A DNA stretch of 64,000 nt, taken from positions 1,938,853-2,002,852 of the forward strand of contig BCHS01000001.1 of the NCBI GenBank assembly GCA_039545275.1, written 5' to 3'. Positions 1 through 11,959 of the stretch are shown one piece after another. Source of the stretch: Pseudomicrostroma phylloplanum. Lineage: Eukaryota > Basidiomycota > Exobasidiomycetes > Microstromatales. Under the pieces are notes generated by a model. The model made no database searches, had not been told where the DNA came from, and worked only from the letters and a program-made list of their open reading frames with translations. The position numbers and the translations under genes were made by a program. Position 1 is the first letter of the stretch; every line of letters starts with the position of its first letter.

Positions 1-438
1 CTCGGCGTTGCGCTGCAGAGAGCCAAACTCGCGCTTGGCCTCGTCCAAAGTCTGTCGTCCGCCAGCCTTGGTAGCGAGCCAAGCGTCCTGAGCAGCCTCG
101 CCTACCTTCTCACCTCCTTCCTTGAAGTCGTGGCCGGCCTCCTTGAGAGCCTTGACTGCATCGGCATTGTTCGAGGCACGGATGTCGGCCAGGTCAGAGA
201 AGTCGTCCTGCTTGACCTTGGAGATGGACCAAAAGTATGTTCCACCTACGAAGCCGAGCAGACCAACACCGATGGCGATGTTCCTGCCTCGGTAAGGCTC
301 ACGAGCGCGCTTGAGACCTTCCGAGACATTGTAGCCGTCCTTGTGGTAGGACGACTGAGGGAAAGGTCGCTTGCTGGGGTCGCTGCCAGGAGGTCCACGA
401 GGTGGAGGGGTAGGAGGAGGAGGGGGTCCAGCTGACAT
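1..438 (-). CDS. COA3: Cytochrome c oxidase assembly factor Coa3 (3' end outside window)
   Basis: Reading leftward from the ATG at 436-438 gives 146 uninterrupted codons to the window edge, so the C-terminus is missing. A proline-rich start is followed by a short segment around residues 50-75: an Arg/Asn patch, a hydrophobic stretch (IAIGVGLLGFVGGTYFW) and then SISKVKQDDFSD. This is the signature of the Coa3/MITRAC12 family: a basic flank, one membrane helix and the QDDFSD block. Family members sit in the mitochondrial inner membrane and help assemble and translationally tune Cox1. The tail after the helix is charged and helical. The gene is divergent from cytochrome c (CYC1) at 1680, so the two may share the 1.2-kb promoter region. 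No intron is needed in the visible part. Confidence 0.85.
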   Translation of the reverse strand, partial: MSAGPPPPPTPPPRGPPGSDPSKRPFPQSSYHKDGYNVSEGLKRAREPYRGRNIAIGVGLLGFVGGTYFWSISKVKQDDFSDLADIRASNNADAVKALKEAGHDFKEGGEKVGEAAQDAWLATKAGGRQTLDEAKREFGSLQRNAE

Positions 439-1679
439 TTTCTAGAAGCACTTCAGACTGAAGAAGCAGAGGGCAAGACAGACGAAGTGCTGCGGTGTCA
501 GTACATGTTCTCTCTCTGAGATGGGCAAGCATCTGCAAATTTGCCGCTGCTACGACCGCTGCTTCCCCTGCCAGGTTGGCGGGCCCCGACTGTTCCTTGC
601 CCGCTTTTGTATGCCTCATATAGGAGCGAAAGACGTTTGCTAAAGATGATTAGTGTTCACATTGGCCGAGTAGACCTTCAAGTTGAACTATGCGATTGTT
701 TTTGACATAATAATCCTTGGCAATGGCGGGGGACCATGATCGGTGCGGTAGTCCGACCAGCAGCCTAGTGGAGGCTGCTATTGCTTGCCCTTTCTTCACT
801 GCATGTACGACTGGTGCGAGGCGGTTGCTGGGTACTCACGATTCAGTGCTGTATGTATGAGATATGCCGATGTATGGAATCGGACAGGGTAGTAGATGGA
901 GAAGAAGAAAGGAAAGACGGCAATGAGTGGAAGTGTATATGCTGGCTGTAGCCTGCTGCTGCTGCTGTGTGTGCGTCCTCTTTGGCTGTCGATGATGCGT
1001 GACGTGCGAGCGAGGGTCTTCTCGTGGGTCTGGATTCCAGCTGCAAGTGGATCCTAGTGACATCATCCAACGCCCACGTGATTTCCCCTTCCGACCCAAG
1101 CGTGTCACTCACCTCCAGGCCGCCGGGCCTCACCCCACAGGCGAGGCTTGCGGGGCTATGCTCCACCCTTTTGTGACACCGTGGCGCATGGAGAAGGCGG
1201 GAGAGGCAATCAGGGTCTGGCAGTGTGCCATGGGTGAAGGTGACATTGGACATTCTATCCGGGCGTGGACCTGGTAGAAAGAAAACTGTCGGCCATGGCG
1301 GGCGCAGGGGGGCGGGCGTGGACTGGTGCGCGCGGTGATCTGCCCCCGGCTTCAGTCCACGGAAGGAGCCGATCCGGAAGCGGGAGCGCGCCAAGGGAGA
1401 CGGTTTCTCCCGCGTGTGTGTGTGGTGTGTGTGTGGGTGGTGAATGAGCCGTGGCTGGTTGGCTGGGCGGGCGCAGGCGGAGGATTACAAACTGCGAGGC
1501 TGCCAGGAAGCTCTTCAGCCACACGGCCCCATCCGCCAGGGCGCCAAAGGTCAAAGTCGGCTTTTTTAACAGTCCTTCGCAAACACCAACACCCTCTTTA
1601 CCTATCCATCGCCACTCACAAGTCGCATACACTCTCCGTCTATTCCTACCCTCCCCACCACACATACACATACAACACA
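439..1679. other. Divergent intergenic region COA3/CYC1
   Basis: The two divergent respiratory genes share this 1.2-kb stretch. Open frames here are short, overlap one another on both strands and resemble no protein. Inverted CCAAT pentamers (ATTGG) lie at 661-665 and 1245-1249, and a CACGTG hexamer at 1075-1080. CCAAT sites bound by the HAP complex control respiratory genes in other fungi, but short motifs like these also occur by chance. The stretch from about 1600 to 1679 is rich in C, A and T, as expected of a fungal 5' leader. Confidence 0.35.
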
Positions 1680-2391
1680 ATGGGTTTCTCTGAGGGTGAC
1701 ACAAAGTCCGGAGCCAAGCTCTTTAAGACCAGGTGCGCTCAATGCCACACCGTCGAGTCCGGTGGACCCAACAAGGGTGAGTGAGCGAGCCAGCCAGCCG
1801 GCGGCAGATTGGCATATGGACCATGATCGCAGCAGTAGCTGCCCCAGCCGGACACAGAGAGCTCATTTCACCCCCGCCACCCATCCTCTTCTATTCCTTT
1901 GACAGTTGGACCCAACTTGCACGGTCTCTTCGGACGAAAGACCGGTCAGGTTGAGGGCTTCTCTTACACAGCCGCCAACGTCAACAAGGGTGTCACTTGG
2001 TGAGTAGCATACATGAAGGAGCAGAGGCGTCAAGGGCTCCTCTCCATATGGCTCCTCGCCTATAGCTGGTCCCTGGCCAGATGGGATCAGGTGGCGAGCC
2101 AGGTGTGCTCGATCGACCCTTGCTGACCAATCGCAATGGCTGTATCCTCAACGTTGCAGGGAGACCGACACACTCTTCGAGTACCTCGAGAACCCCAAGA
2201 AGTACATTCCCGGCACAAAGATGGTGAGTGGCAGGCGATCACAGCGGTCTTTCGGTACCTTGGCCGAACCACGGGCTAAACGATCTGTCATCTCCTCTCG
2301 CTTCTACCTCGTCCCCCAGGCCTTTGCTGGTCTCAAGAAGGAGAAGGACCGCAACGACCTCATCACTTGGCTCCGTGAGGAGACCAAGTAG
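1680..2391 (+). CDS. CYC1: Cytochrome c
   Basis: Four exons (1680-1776, 1906-1999, 2160-2223, 2320-2391) join at GTGAG donors and CAG acceptors to give 108 residues, the usual fungal size. The heme-attachment motif CAQCH lies at residues 19-23, and the [10 protein letters not shown] segment carries the axial methionine at about residue 85. The C-terminal helix ends [10 protein letters not shown]. The protein carries electrons from complex III to complex IV in the intermembrane space. Both ends of its supply line are also in this window: the heme lyase that matures it (12211-13183) and the QCR6 hinge subunit that docks it (38744-40060). The start is the only ATG giving the normal N-terminus. 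Confidence 0.98.
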
Positions 2392-2926
2392 TTTGGTCTT
2401 CATGTCCCGTTCTCTCTCTCTCGGACATAGATTGGATCAAGCGTTGATGGCAGAGAGGCGTTGCACTCTTGTCGCATGAATCAAAAGGACAGGAGAGGGT
2501 CCCGCCGGGAGGTCTTCAGTGATACCAACCAGGAGCTGCCACACCTAGAGAATTTCTTCTCGTCATCCTCTTGTGCAAAGGTCTGTGTACATCGCTCACT
2601 CTACCACCGCTCTTAATCCTTATATCACTCCTTGTGCTCTACGAGAGTCAGCCATTTGCATACATCGATTAGCATCCATTTGCCATGTCTGGGGACCTGC
2701 CTGCAACAGTGATGGGATAGGCTGAAGTGACGGGTGAGGCGCTCCGCCCCGAGACGTAGAGACACTTGGGCAAACGATAGAAGCTCACGAAGTCGTGTGG
2801 TGACGTGAAGATGTTGCTAGTGGTACAGTACACGTCGATCTTCAGATGCATGGCAAGCTGGGCAGGTGTAGGGTCTACCTCATCACGGAGGAGCGCAGGC
2901 AGCGGCTGAAGGGATCCGGAACCAGC
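2392..2926. other. Convergent 3' intergenic region CYC1/KU80
   Basis: This lies between the 3' ends of CYC1 (+) and KU80 (-). I see no coding frame with recognisable features and no RNA gene. It presumably holds the two 3' UTRs. Confidence 0.5.
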
Positions 2927-5900
2927 TCACGAGCGTACAAACTGTCGCGGGGCGGAAGTAGTAGTAAACAGTCGATTAGCGTACGCTTCTCGAAGCTTTC
3001 AGGCAGATCTTCGCTAGCGAGGTGCAGGGGAACGGACACTCACCTCTTGAGCCTCTTTCTGCTCCACGCGACTCCGCAGCCCTTCGTCCTCTTCCTTGGT
3101 GATCAGGCCAATCGAAGTGTCCCCTACGCAGTACTTTTGCCAGAAGGAAGTCATCTCCTCGCTCGCCCGCAATTCTGGGAGATATGCCAAGCCGCCCTCT
3201 TCGGATAGAGCCTCGCCTGAGCTGCTGCTGTTGGCGGTCAATTTGAATCGCCTGATGAAAGCGTTCCACTCTTCCGCCTCGTCATACTCTGCCGCCGCCT
3301 TTTTGCCCGCACGAAGAGCCTCGTGCGCCTTGCGAGCCGCGTCGTCGTTGCTCGAGGAGGAAGAGATGAGGGAGATGACGCTCTTCTGGAGTGCCTTGAG
3401 CACTGCGCCTTGGTCCATCTTGGGGTCCTCGAGGTGGAAGAGGAAGGAGCCTACCGGGTCTGACTCGAGGATCTTGATGCTCGACTCAGGGGCGTCTTCT
3501 TCCTCTTCATCCTCCTGCTCCTCGTCCCGGATATTCTTCTCTGCCCCGTCGTTCCCATTTGAAGGTTGTTCCTTCTTCTTCTCTGGCGTCTTTTGGGTGA
3601 GGTCTGGCTCCTCTTTCACCTCTGCAGTCTTCCTTCGCGGAGCGAGCATGTCCTCCTCCTCCGAGTCGTCTCCGTCGTCTTCGTCGATGAGTTTGCCCTT
3701 GACAGGCTGTGACTGCCCCTGAGAGTTCTTGAGGCGCTTCTGATCTTCAGCACCCTTCTCGGCAGTTGCATCGGTCTGTCCGTCCGCTTCGTCTCCACTG
3801 TCTGCGCCCGCTTGACCAAGGTCGAGCTCATATCGAGCATCTGTGCGCTTTGCATGAGCCGCTGCGTCTCGTTCACGCTTCTGCTTGACCTTTGCAAGCG
3901 ACTTGTCCGGGTAGTAGCGAATCATGAAAGCCTTTTTGCACTTGTCTGCCCATGGTTCACTGGCTTCTCGAATCTCCCCAGGTCGATCGAGGAACTTATC
4001 TACCTCCCAATGAGGGCGGGGCAGATCTTTGGTATCGGGGTGCATTACGCGGTACGCTACTGCCTCCTTCATACGGTGGATGGCTGGATTGAATGAGTCT
4101 TCCGTAGAGAACCAGGCCTGTCCTTGGCCCTCTTCGTCCTTGAATGCGTGCATAAGGTCCATGCTGTCGATCAGACCTTCCATGGCTGAGACCATTTTGT
4201 CCGTCGGCAACGTCCGGTGATCTTTCAGGACCTTTCCGTCGGCGGTGATCACCCGATCGAGCGACGGGAAAGTATACCGCTTGAGGTCGTCTGAGAAGGG
4301 GATCTCAGCAAAGTGGAAGTAGTCGGCAGCGGTGCTTTCATCAGCTCGGGTCACTGGATGAAGGACTCCGAGCTTGGGCTCTGCGTTGGCTCTTCGTACA
4401 AAGCGGACAAGAGCATACTTGCCCTGCGCTTTCATTGCCATCGCCAGACTGCTGAGCTGTACCTGGGCTTGCGAATTGTTGGCGTCGGCAAAGATATTCC
4501 AGATATCGGCCACGAGGTATTGCCGTCGGAAGGTCGACTCCTTGACCCAATGGATGATCTCCAACCCAGGCTTACTCTCCCACTGTATGTCTAGATCCGA
4601 TGTGATCGGGATCACGCTCGCTCCCAGCTTGTATGCCTTGCTAAATGAGTTTTCGGCACCCTCTGGCAGCGCCTCTGCATGGTCCGTACCATGCTCCTTG
4701 GCTTCTTCAGCAAGGAAGTAGAGACGCCGTGTATCCACCAAAAAGGTGTTGGTCAGGCCATCGGAAACGTCGGTTGACGGCAGCATTGGGGTCGAGCTGG
4801 GAACCATGTCGGCCTGTCGATGACCTGGTGATGCGCCGTTGCCTTGACGAGCGATCACTGCCTGCTCTGCCAATTTGCTCATCGTCTTCCTCGCCATTGG
4901 CAAGACTCGTGTTGTCAGCTTGTACATCTTGATCGGAATATGCATGACCCCTCCTGTCGAGTATCGATTGTCTGGATCGCCAAATGTAAGGGCGCTCGAG
5001 TAAGGAGCAGAGCTTTGCATCTGAACGTTGGGCAATGTAGCTTGTTCAGTAGCATGGGCGGCTGTAGCGATGCGAGACTCGGGTAAGTCTGTCAACCAGC
5101 TATGCCACCACGCTTCGTTCTCTGCCTTGACTGTGTCCTTCTTCGGCTCCTTGAAGCCAAATTCGTCGTCGTCGAAGTCAACTCCGATTACTCTCAGACT
5201 GACGCGTTCCTCCTTGATCTTCGTTGCAATAGCGTCCACCGAATCCTTGTTCATGCGATGCCGTGCGTCCGTGATCAGGTAGATTGTCTTCTTGTAGCTC
5301 TTCGCGGAAGCACTCTGACCTCCCCTGTTCTTGTCCGACAACGAGGTCAGAGCACAGATGAGCGCATCGAGGGCTGTGAAGGTACGAACGTCAGCGTGAG
5401 CTCAGGTCTTGCGTCTGTCGCACTGGAACTGGCTCACTCACGATCTGCATCGTGTCCGCCCTCGTCCTCCCCACAAGCTCGTAATAGCCTCAGAAGCTCC
5501 AGAGTAGCCACAGTAGGCTGCCCAAGCTGAGCGATCTCATCGATACCGGCATAGCCTTCAATTGCAGGGTCGTCGTCGCTCTCTGCATCGACAATGGCAT
5601 TGTTCGTCCCTGCGAAAGAGAGGCAGCACAAACAGGCATGGCTGCTCAGTCATCCAAACCGTAGCCTACCGCCTCCCGTTTGGACTCACGCGTCGACCCA
5701 AAAGTCATCAGCCCCATCGTTGCAGTCTTGAGCCCGGAGAAGATCTATTCGGCGGAAGTGACGACGTCAATGCAGTCGGTCAGCATACACTGTCACGGCG
5801 CCTCACAGGACGGCGCACCAGATCGGTATGCATCTAACGCAATCGCCGTCCTTGTATGCGCCCCCTTCCACCATTTCGGTGTCCACCTCCTGCGTTACTC

Positions 5901-6079
5901 ACCAAAGCCTGCGTCTTGCGGCTGACAAACTCCAGGCACCACTCCAGGTTGGTCACCGTCCTCTCCCTCTGCTCCACCTCTCCTTTGCTGTCGAAGAATT
6001 CCTCCACCACTGTCCGCGTCCGTCCCATGGATGGCGAGATGTCCACCACGAAGAAGGTCAGCGTCCTCGCGAGAGACAT
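2927..6079 (-). CDS. KU80: Ku80, DNA end-binding subunit of the Ku heterodimer
   Basis: Five exons: 5903-6079, 5690-5744, 5442-5609, 3044-5373 and a short last exon I place at 2927-2941. They give about 914 residues. Exons 1-3 restore the N-terminal von Willebrand-like alpha/beta domain (TFFVVDISPSMG, then GLMTFGSTRTNN). The long exon carries the Ku core (around residues 385-560, with FRRQYLVADIWNIFAD and KYALVRFVRR). An acidic, Lys/Glu-rich linker and a C-terminal helical region ending near LITKEEDEG follow. With Ku70, the protein binds broken DNA ends for non-homologous end joining and acts at telomeres. The last intron (acceptor near 2942-2944) was chosen because a CTAAT branch-like site precedes it; reading through the donor would change only the last few residues. 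The gene is divergent from the TBCC gene, 297 bp away. Confidence 0.93.
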
Positions 6080-6376
6080 GGTGGGCAGCGTCCCTCGGGC
6101 AAGCCGACTACGTTGACGTTGGCAGCCAGGGAGAGAGCGATGGTGGTAGAGGCAATGCTGGGTGTTGGCAGGAGAAGTACTTGGTAGCCTTGGTCCAGGC
6201 CAAGTACTCGCACGGAAGCTGCAACGGAAAGGGCAACGAGGCGTGGCTGGGCGTGGGCCGTGTGCCGCCAGTCCGAAATGAGGCGCGTTCGGAAGTCGAG
6301 GAAGCGGCGCCTCGGCCCCACCAACTTCGCTGCTTCCCCTCGAGGTTCCCCGCTGCCGCACCTCTTCCTCCCTACC

Positions 6377-8417
6377 ATGACCACAAACGCAGCAAGGGCG
6401 ACTTCCTTCTATTCGTCCTTTACCTCCTCACTCTCCTCTCTGGAAGCGGCCATCTCATCGGCCCAATCCTCAAAAGACTTTGACGCCGCCCTCGCCGGGA
6501 TAGTAGACGCTAGGTCCACCTTGAAAGAGAAAGACCTCGAAGGACTGCTCACTAACCGAGACAAGGAGCAGTACGAAGAGGTGAGGAAGATCGGAAGCGG
6601 AGGACCGGTGATGGGTCACTGAGCTGAATGTTCAAGGCTTTACTGCCTGCTGTCGCACTCCACAGAAACTCAAGACCCTCCAGGACTCGCTGAACGAGAA
6701 GCGCTCCAATTCTTCCTCCTCCACTACCTTCTCCTTCCGAAGACCAGCCAAATCTGCCACGCCAAAGCCGCCTCGCAGCAATCCTCCCCCCGAAAACGTC
6801 TCCCGCATGACTTCCTCCTCCTCTCACTCCGTGCCAGAGGTGCCCTCTGCCGATGTTCAGGTGACCCTGCAATCGCAGCGGATCCTCACCTTCCAGGACC
6901 TCTCGCGAGCTGCGTCCACCAGCGAGAATTCAGATGGCCTCTCCTTGTCCCTCTCACATCTGTCGCAGTGCATCATCGACTTCAGAGAGGCTCCCAAGGC
7001 CGTCTTGGCTCTCCATGCAAACAATCTGAAAGGCTGTGTCCTGCTGCTGCCCGAGATCAAAGGAAGCGTGTTGCTGAGTGGACTTGAGGGATCTGTGGTG
7101 TCGATCAAGGGCTGTGGACAGGTGAGCTGGCAGTAGACATACGAGGCGGTATGAAAAGGCGACTGACACTCGATCCTTCCTCACCAGTTCCGCATCTACG
7201 GCTCGAAGAGGACGACCATCTTCGTCAATGCGTCGTCAGCCGTGACGCTGGAAGCCTGCTCCTCCCTTGTCATCACCTCGCTAGGTCAAGGTGAGCTGGG
7301 CGCTGTTGGCAGCGATCCTGCGGACACAGCCAGCTCAGCGGAAGTCGAGGTGCAGGACTTCGATGCTCCCGGTGCAGGTGCTGTCACGACGGGCAGTAGC
7401 AGCTGGAAGCGACCAAGTGACTCGGATCGCGCAGCCGTCCTCGCCCGTCTGTCTAGCTTGATCCAGAAGGCTCGGGCCGACAGCAGCAGTCAAACGTGGC
7501 TGCAAGATCTGGCTGGTGTCCAAGGACCTCCAGAGTTATTCAGGGAGGAAGATGCCGGCATTCTCCTCGTTTACTCTGACCCTGGCAAAGACTCCACCCT
7601 GGAAGAGTTCCAGGACTGGTACGACAACGAGCACGTCCCTTTGAGGACTCTTGCCTTTACAGAATTCCGCTCTGCAGGCAGGTACGAAGTGTATCAGTCG
7701 TCTCACGCCTCGAGCGATTCGCCCGTCTTCAAGGCGGGCTGGTCGGCCCTCTACACCATCTCGGACAACACGATGTACCCCAACCCAGCGTACTCTGGTC
7801 TGCGTTCCAACCGCAGTCCCCGCGAGGCAGCCCTCGTTGTCCGCTTGGGAGTCCTCGACAGGAGGATTCTGGTCCTCAAAGCAGACAGTGCTTCCGAGCA
7901 GCCAAAGGGCGACATCAGACCGCGAACGCAGGCGGAGGTGGAGAAGGAGAGTCTTTCGATCTCTCACCTGGGTTTCAATGTGGACAAGCCCGAGGCGGAG
8001 GTCCTCAAGTGGTTCAAGGAGACGATTCTGCCCGCAGTGCAGAAGGTGGAAGGAGTGACGCGCGTCAGGCTTCTTTGGCTGGCCGATGCAGTGGTCAATG
8101 GTAAAGTGGCACCCAAGGACAACGGCGGAGCAAAGGATCTCGGCTCGTGGTCGATTGTGACAGGTGAGCAGAACAAACGCGTGACGAACAAGCGGAGAGC
8201 CTGTCGTCAGGAAATCATCGACAGCTGACGATGACATCTTCTTCTCCCCCTCTGCCTTCTCTACCTCGCAGAATTCTCCTCTGCAGAAGTTCCTGCGACG
8301 ATGCAAGAGGCTCTGAAGACGACTGAGCTGAGCTCGGTAGCCAAGGATCTAGAGGAGAGGCGTATGAAGCTGTACAAGGCTTGGGACGCAACAAAGGCAC
8401 TCGAGGCGGCTTCGTGA
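6377..8417 (+). CDS. Tubulin-folding cofactor C fused to an EthD-like alpha/beta-barrel domain
   Basis: Four exons (6377-6580, 6666-7121, 7188-8163, 8272-8417) give about 593 residues. Residues 1-75 are helical, like the spectrin-like N-domain of cofactor C. Residues about 130-300 form the TBCC/C-CAP beta-helix, with Gln220-Phe-Arg222 in the position of the conserved QxR GAP arginine and a closing VQDFD...SSSWKRPS block. Cofactor C triggers GTP hydrolysis by beta-tubulin in the folding pathway. The same open frame then continues, with no stop and no suitable ATG, into about 250 more residues. These contain LEEFQDWYDNEHVPLRTL and a second related module near residue 475, typical of dimeric alpha/beta-barrel (EthD-like) proteins. 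Ordinary cofactor C ends after the first part. I therefore read this as a fusion. The EthD-like assignment is by motif and has no assigned substrate. Confidence 0.8.
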
Positions 8418-8854
8418 AGCAGCAGTGGTATCCACACCGCTCAGAGCCGATCCGTGATTTGAGACTGATAGTGTGTGTCGATTCAATAGGGGTTTAGATA
8501 CGAGACAGACGGTGACATTGCAAAGCATTGGTTCTTGTTTCCGCAATCAGATGAAGCTCATAATGCACCCCTTCCTGGCTGCAGCACTGCATAACATAAG
8601 TGAGGTACGGATGTTTTCGTCGAAGTCTTCCGCAAATAGGTTTCTTGTTGCTTTGCAAGTAGGCATCGAGCATGTATCCCTTGATCAGCCTCTGGGATAC
8701 TGGAGGCTACTGCTTCCTGTGACGCGTTCCAGCATACTCCCCCAACCTATCCCTTCCCGTATGCGATTGTCATAACGGCACCTCTCCCAGCCCTGTCTTG
8801 CACTACTGCTCCGTTTCTCCCTCCGCTTCCCTCCCTCTCGTGTGTTCCTCAAGG
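8418..8854. other. Convergent 3' intergenic region
   Basis: This lies between the 3' ends of the TBCC-fusion gene and PHS1. I see no supported gene or RNA here. Confidence 0.5.
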
Positions 8855-9907
8855 CTACCTGATCTTCTTTGCAGCCTCCTGAATGGCCTGTCTCCTCTGT
8901 TCCGACTTCTCCTGAGCAAGCTTGTCGCCCCAGAATCCCTTACCGAGAGCCCTTCTGCGCTGCTTGATCATGTGAGTGTACATAAAGTAGAGGCCTGCAG
9001 AGGGTGTGGGGTACAGATGTCGATGGTCAGACAAATGCGCCACTGTCTGAGCGGACGTGCCAGTCTAGCAGGCTCGCTCTGCTTGCTACTCACCTGGCCA
9101 CCAAATGACAAAGAGGAACCCGTAGAGGTACTCGCGTGGGGTCCAGGCGCCTTGCCAAGGGAAGTACTTGGGCAAGGTGCTGAAGATGAGCATTGCCTCG
9201 GATCCGGCGCCGAGGGGGTAAAGAATGTAGAAGAAGGTGTATCTGAGGAAAGGGCAAGGTCGAAAGCAGGTGAGCAGCTGTTTCTGCGACAGACGCCCTC
9301 ATACAGTTTCGGATACTCACCTGCACCATAGAAGACCACTGCTTTCCGAGCCCATGAGAGCATTTGCATAGAATGGATACCTGATCGATTCCGTCACGCT
9401 CCATGCGAAGAGCATACTGGCGTACCACGCGCTGCCGCTAGCCGCAGAGTAGCGTTCGGTGACGGCCCACACCAAGAAGAGCCTCGAGGCTACCTGAATG
9501 GCCGTGGTGGGCACAGGGGACCGCACCCATCCCAGAGTAGCGTGTACGACCTCGAGGACAGCGAGAGATTGGACAAAGGCCACGAGCCCTCCGAGGTGCA
9601 TCATCACCTGACTGGCCCTCTGCAACAGCAGTGACACCGGCGCAGGCACATTGGGGTAGGTCGAGGTGAAGAAGACGCGAATGGGCCTAAATTTGGCCAA
9701 TGTCCTGCTCGCAAACGTGATCGGGTAAGAGGCAGTCTGAGGTCCGATTACAATGTGCTTGATGAGAGAGGAGAGGATGAGACACCAGCCGAAGAAGGAG
9801 ACGAGGTTGAAGACGATGAGGTACGACCGCACAGCCCAGTGTTGTTGCTTCGGGGCAGACTTGGCCTTCTTCGGCGGTCGTCCAGAGGCGACGGGCTTGG
9901 AGCTCAT
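8855..9907 (-). CDS. PHS1: Very-long-chain (3R)-3-hydroxyacyl-CoA dehydratase
   Basis: Three exons (9321-9907, 9094-9242, 8855-8994) give 291 residues, close to the usual length of the PHS1/HACD (PTPLA) family. After a basic, proline-rich start there are about six membrane segments. The diagnostic SVTESIRYPFYA block supplies the Tyr and Glu associated with catalysis, and is followed by RYTFFYILYPLGAGSE. The C-terminus is strongly basic (KQRRRALGKG and KKIR), consistent with an ER protein whose tail faces the cytosol. The enzyme removes water in the third step of very-long-chain fatty acid elongation, feeding sphingolipid synthesis. The start at 9907 follows family alignment; an in-frame upstream extension looks like leader. 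The gene is divergent from RPB3. Confidence 0.93.
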
Positions 9908-10300
9908 GGTGAGTAGGGAACACAGAGACGGGAGGAGGTTGCGGTGATGAGGCGGTGGTGTGATGGTGAGCTGCCTGTTGTGCGGGAATCTCTGCCAGGC
10001 AGCGATGGGCTCCCGGACCACTGCGCTCAGGGCCGATGGCGGAACGGAGGCGACGAACACGGACAGACGGCGGGCGGCTGTCTTTCTTCCCTTCCGACAA
10101 TCGCCCGACGACCACCACCTCCAGAAGACATACTCGACTACTTTCTGCAGCGTCCACAAGACAGCCAGATCCATCATAGGACCCGAAAGCTACGCTCTCT
10201 ACTCTGCGAACTCTCTCTTTACTCTTGCTGATCCAACCTCTCCGAGCGGACAGACGTCGTTGCAGACTTCTCCTCGTGACGCGACCTTCCATTCGCGAAG
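9908..10300. other. Divergent promoter region PHS1/RPB3
   Basis: This 393-bp stretch lies between two divergent starts and presumably holds both promoters. I see no additional gene. Confidence 0.45.
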
Positions 10301-11720
10301 ATGAACGGATACGGGGCCTCATCGTCCTTCACAGCACCACAACAACCGAAGGTGACCGTGAGGAGCATTACTCAGAATGAGGCAGACTTGGTGCTAGACT
10401 CGGTGGATCTCAGGTGAGGATGAGGCGGACAACGATGTAGAATCGTGGAGGAAGGGGCTGATCGGAAGACCCTCTTCATTTCCCTGCCGTCTCAGTTTCG
10501 CCAATTCGCTGAGGAGAGTGATGATCGCAGATATTCCCACAGTCGGTGAGCTTCGAGGTTGCATCTGAGCTGGAAGTCGTCGTAGTCTGCGTTGCTGACA
10601 TGCCTTACGTCCTACGCCGCCCCACGTAGCCATTGACATGGTCGAAATTCAACAGAACACAACAGCGCTACCAGACGAGTTCCTCTCCCATAGGCTGGGT
10701 ATGATCCCGCTCATCTCCACAAATTGCGACAACGTCCTCGTCGACCACCGAGAATGTTCTTGTGAGGATGGATGTGATCGATGCAGTATCGAGCTCTCGT
10801 TGCATGCCAGGTGTACAACGGGTGGAAGCATGGAGGTCACGAGTAAGAGCTTGATCAGGAGCGCAGGGTTGGGTGAGCCATGGGGAGGTGATCCGGAGAT
10901 GGCATCGATGGGACCGAGGCCGAGAGAACCCAAAAGGGAGGACTTTGGTAGGGTAGTGGGTTACGGTGAGTACGACGGCAGGGAGATTGGGCAGGCCCAT
11001 AGACCTAGTCACTGACGAGCAACCCTCGTGCTCTGCTCAGACTCATCGGCGGATGGGATCATGATTGTCAAGATGAAGAAGGGTCAAGAGCTGAAAGTCC
11101 GGTGCATTGCTCGCAAGGTGAGTCGCAAGGAGAATTGAGCGTCTATGTTGTACCCAATGCTCACATCCTTCGCTGCTCATTGTGACGATAGGGTTTCGCA
11201 AAAGAGCATGCCAAGTGGTCACCAGTCTCGACGATCGGCTTCGAGTATGACCCCCGCAATCGTCTACGACACACGGCTCTATGGCACGAAGGTGACCCGA
11301 AGAGGGAGTGGCCTCTGTCGAAGAATGCCGTGGAGGAGCCAGAGGTGAGGCAAGACGAGCCCTTTGACTTTACAGCCAAGCCTACACGGTACTACGTCGA
11401 AGTGGAGACTACGGGAGTCATGAGTGCTACAGAGGTGATCCTGTCGGTGAGTAGCAGGCAGAGAGGCTCGATGGGACGATGGAGCGAGGAGACAAGTCGG
11501 CCATTGCCTCTACGCGCGTAAGACTGATCTTTGCCTCTCCTCTTGATATCCTCCATCGCAGGGTCTTCGTATTCTAGAGACTCGGACAGCGCAGATCATC
11601 CAGGAGTTGGGCTTCATGCTGGACGATGCACCTGCGCCCCAAGATGGGGCTCAGCAAAATGGCTACTATGACGGACAAGCAAATGGTGTGAATGGAGGGC
11701 AGACGATGAATGGGTGGTGA
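10301..11720 (+). CDS. RPB3: RNA polymerase II subunit RPB3
   Basis: Six exons (10301-10413, 10496-10545, 10630-10965, 11041-11117, 11192-11446, 11562-11720) give 329 residues, the usual size. The alpha-like dimerisation domain begins SFANSLRRVMIADIPTVAID. A zinc-binding loop with four cysteines follows (CSCEDGCDRC). Next come the segment shared with bacterial alpha (KMKKGQELKVRCIARKG, KEHAKWSPVSTIGFEYDP) and the C-terminal dimerisation helix. RPB3 pairs with RPB11 as the assembly platform of RNA polymerase II in the nucleus. All five introns have GT-AG borders, and the total length is an exact multiple of three. The last 35 residues are Gly/Asn/Gln-rich and probably disordered. Confidence 0.97.
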
Positions 11721-11959
11721 GGGTGATTGTCCGGCTCTTTCACAGCATAGCAATTCGCATACTTCTTTACCGGCCTCGTTGATCTCTTTGCTGTGCCATA
11801 CTCGATTATCCCACTTCTTAGCCCTACCGTGACCACTGCTGTACTTCCGACCTTCGCTGGAGAGGGTGCTCTAGCATCCTGAAGCTCTGTTGAACCTGCC
11901 TGAATGGCGCGGGAAGTGCATGTCATGTGCGTCGTATGGGAGCAAAAAGCAATTCGCGA

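Noticed and set aside
836..1394. Minus-strand open frames of 90-183 codons between COA3 and CYC1
   Set aside because: Composition is low in structure, frames overlap each other and frames on the other strand, and no domain or splice logic supports a gene.
7242..8228. A separate EthD-like gene starting near 7242
   Set aside because: That frame begins with GTG, is continuous with the cofactor C exon and has no suitable ATG before the EthD-like motif, so I treat it as part of one fusion protein.
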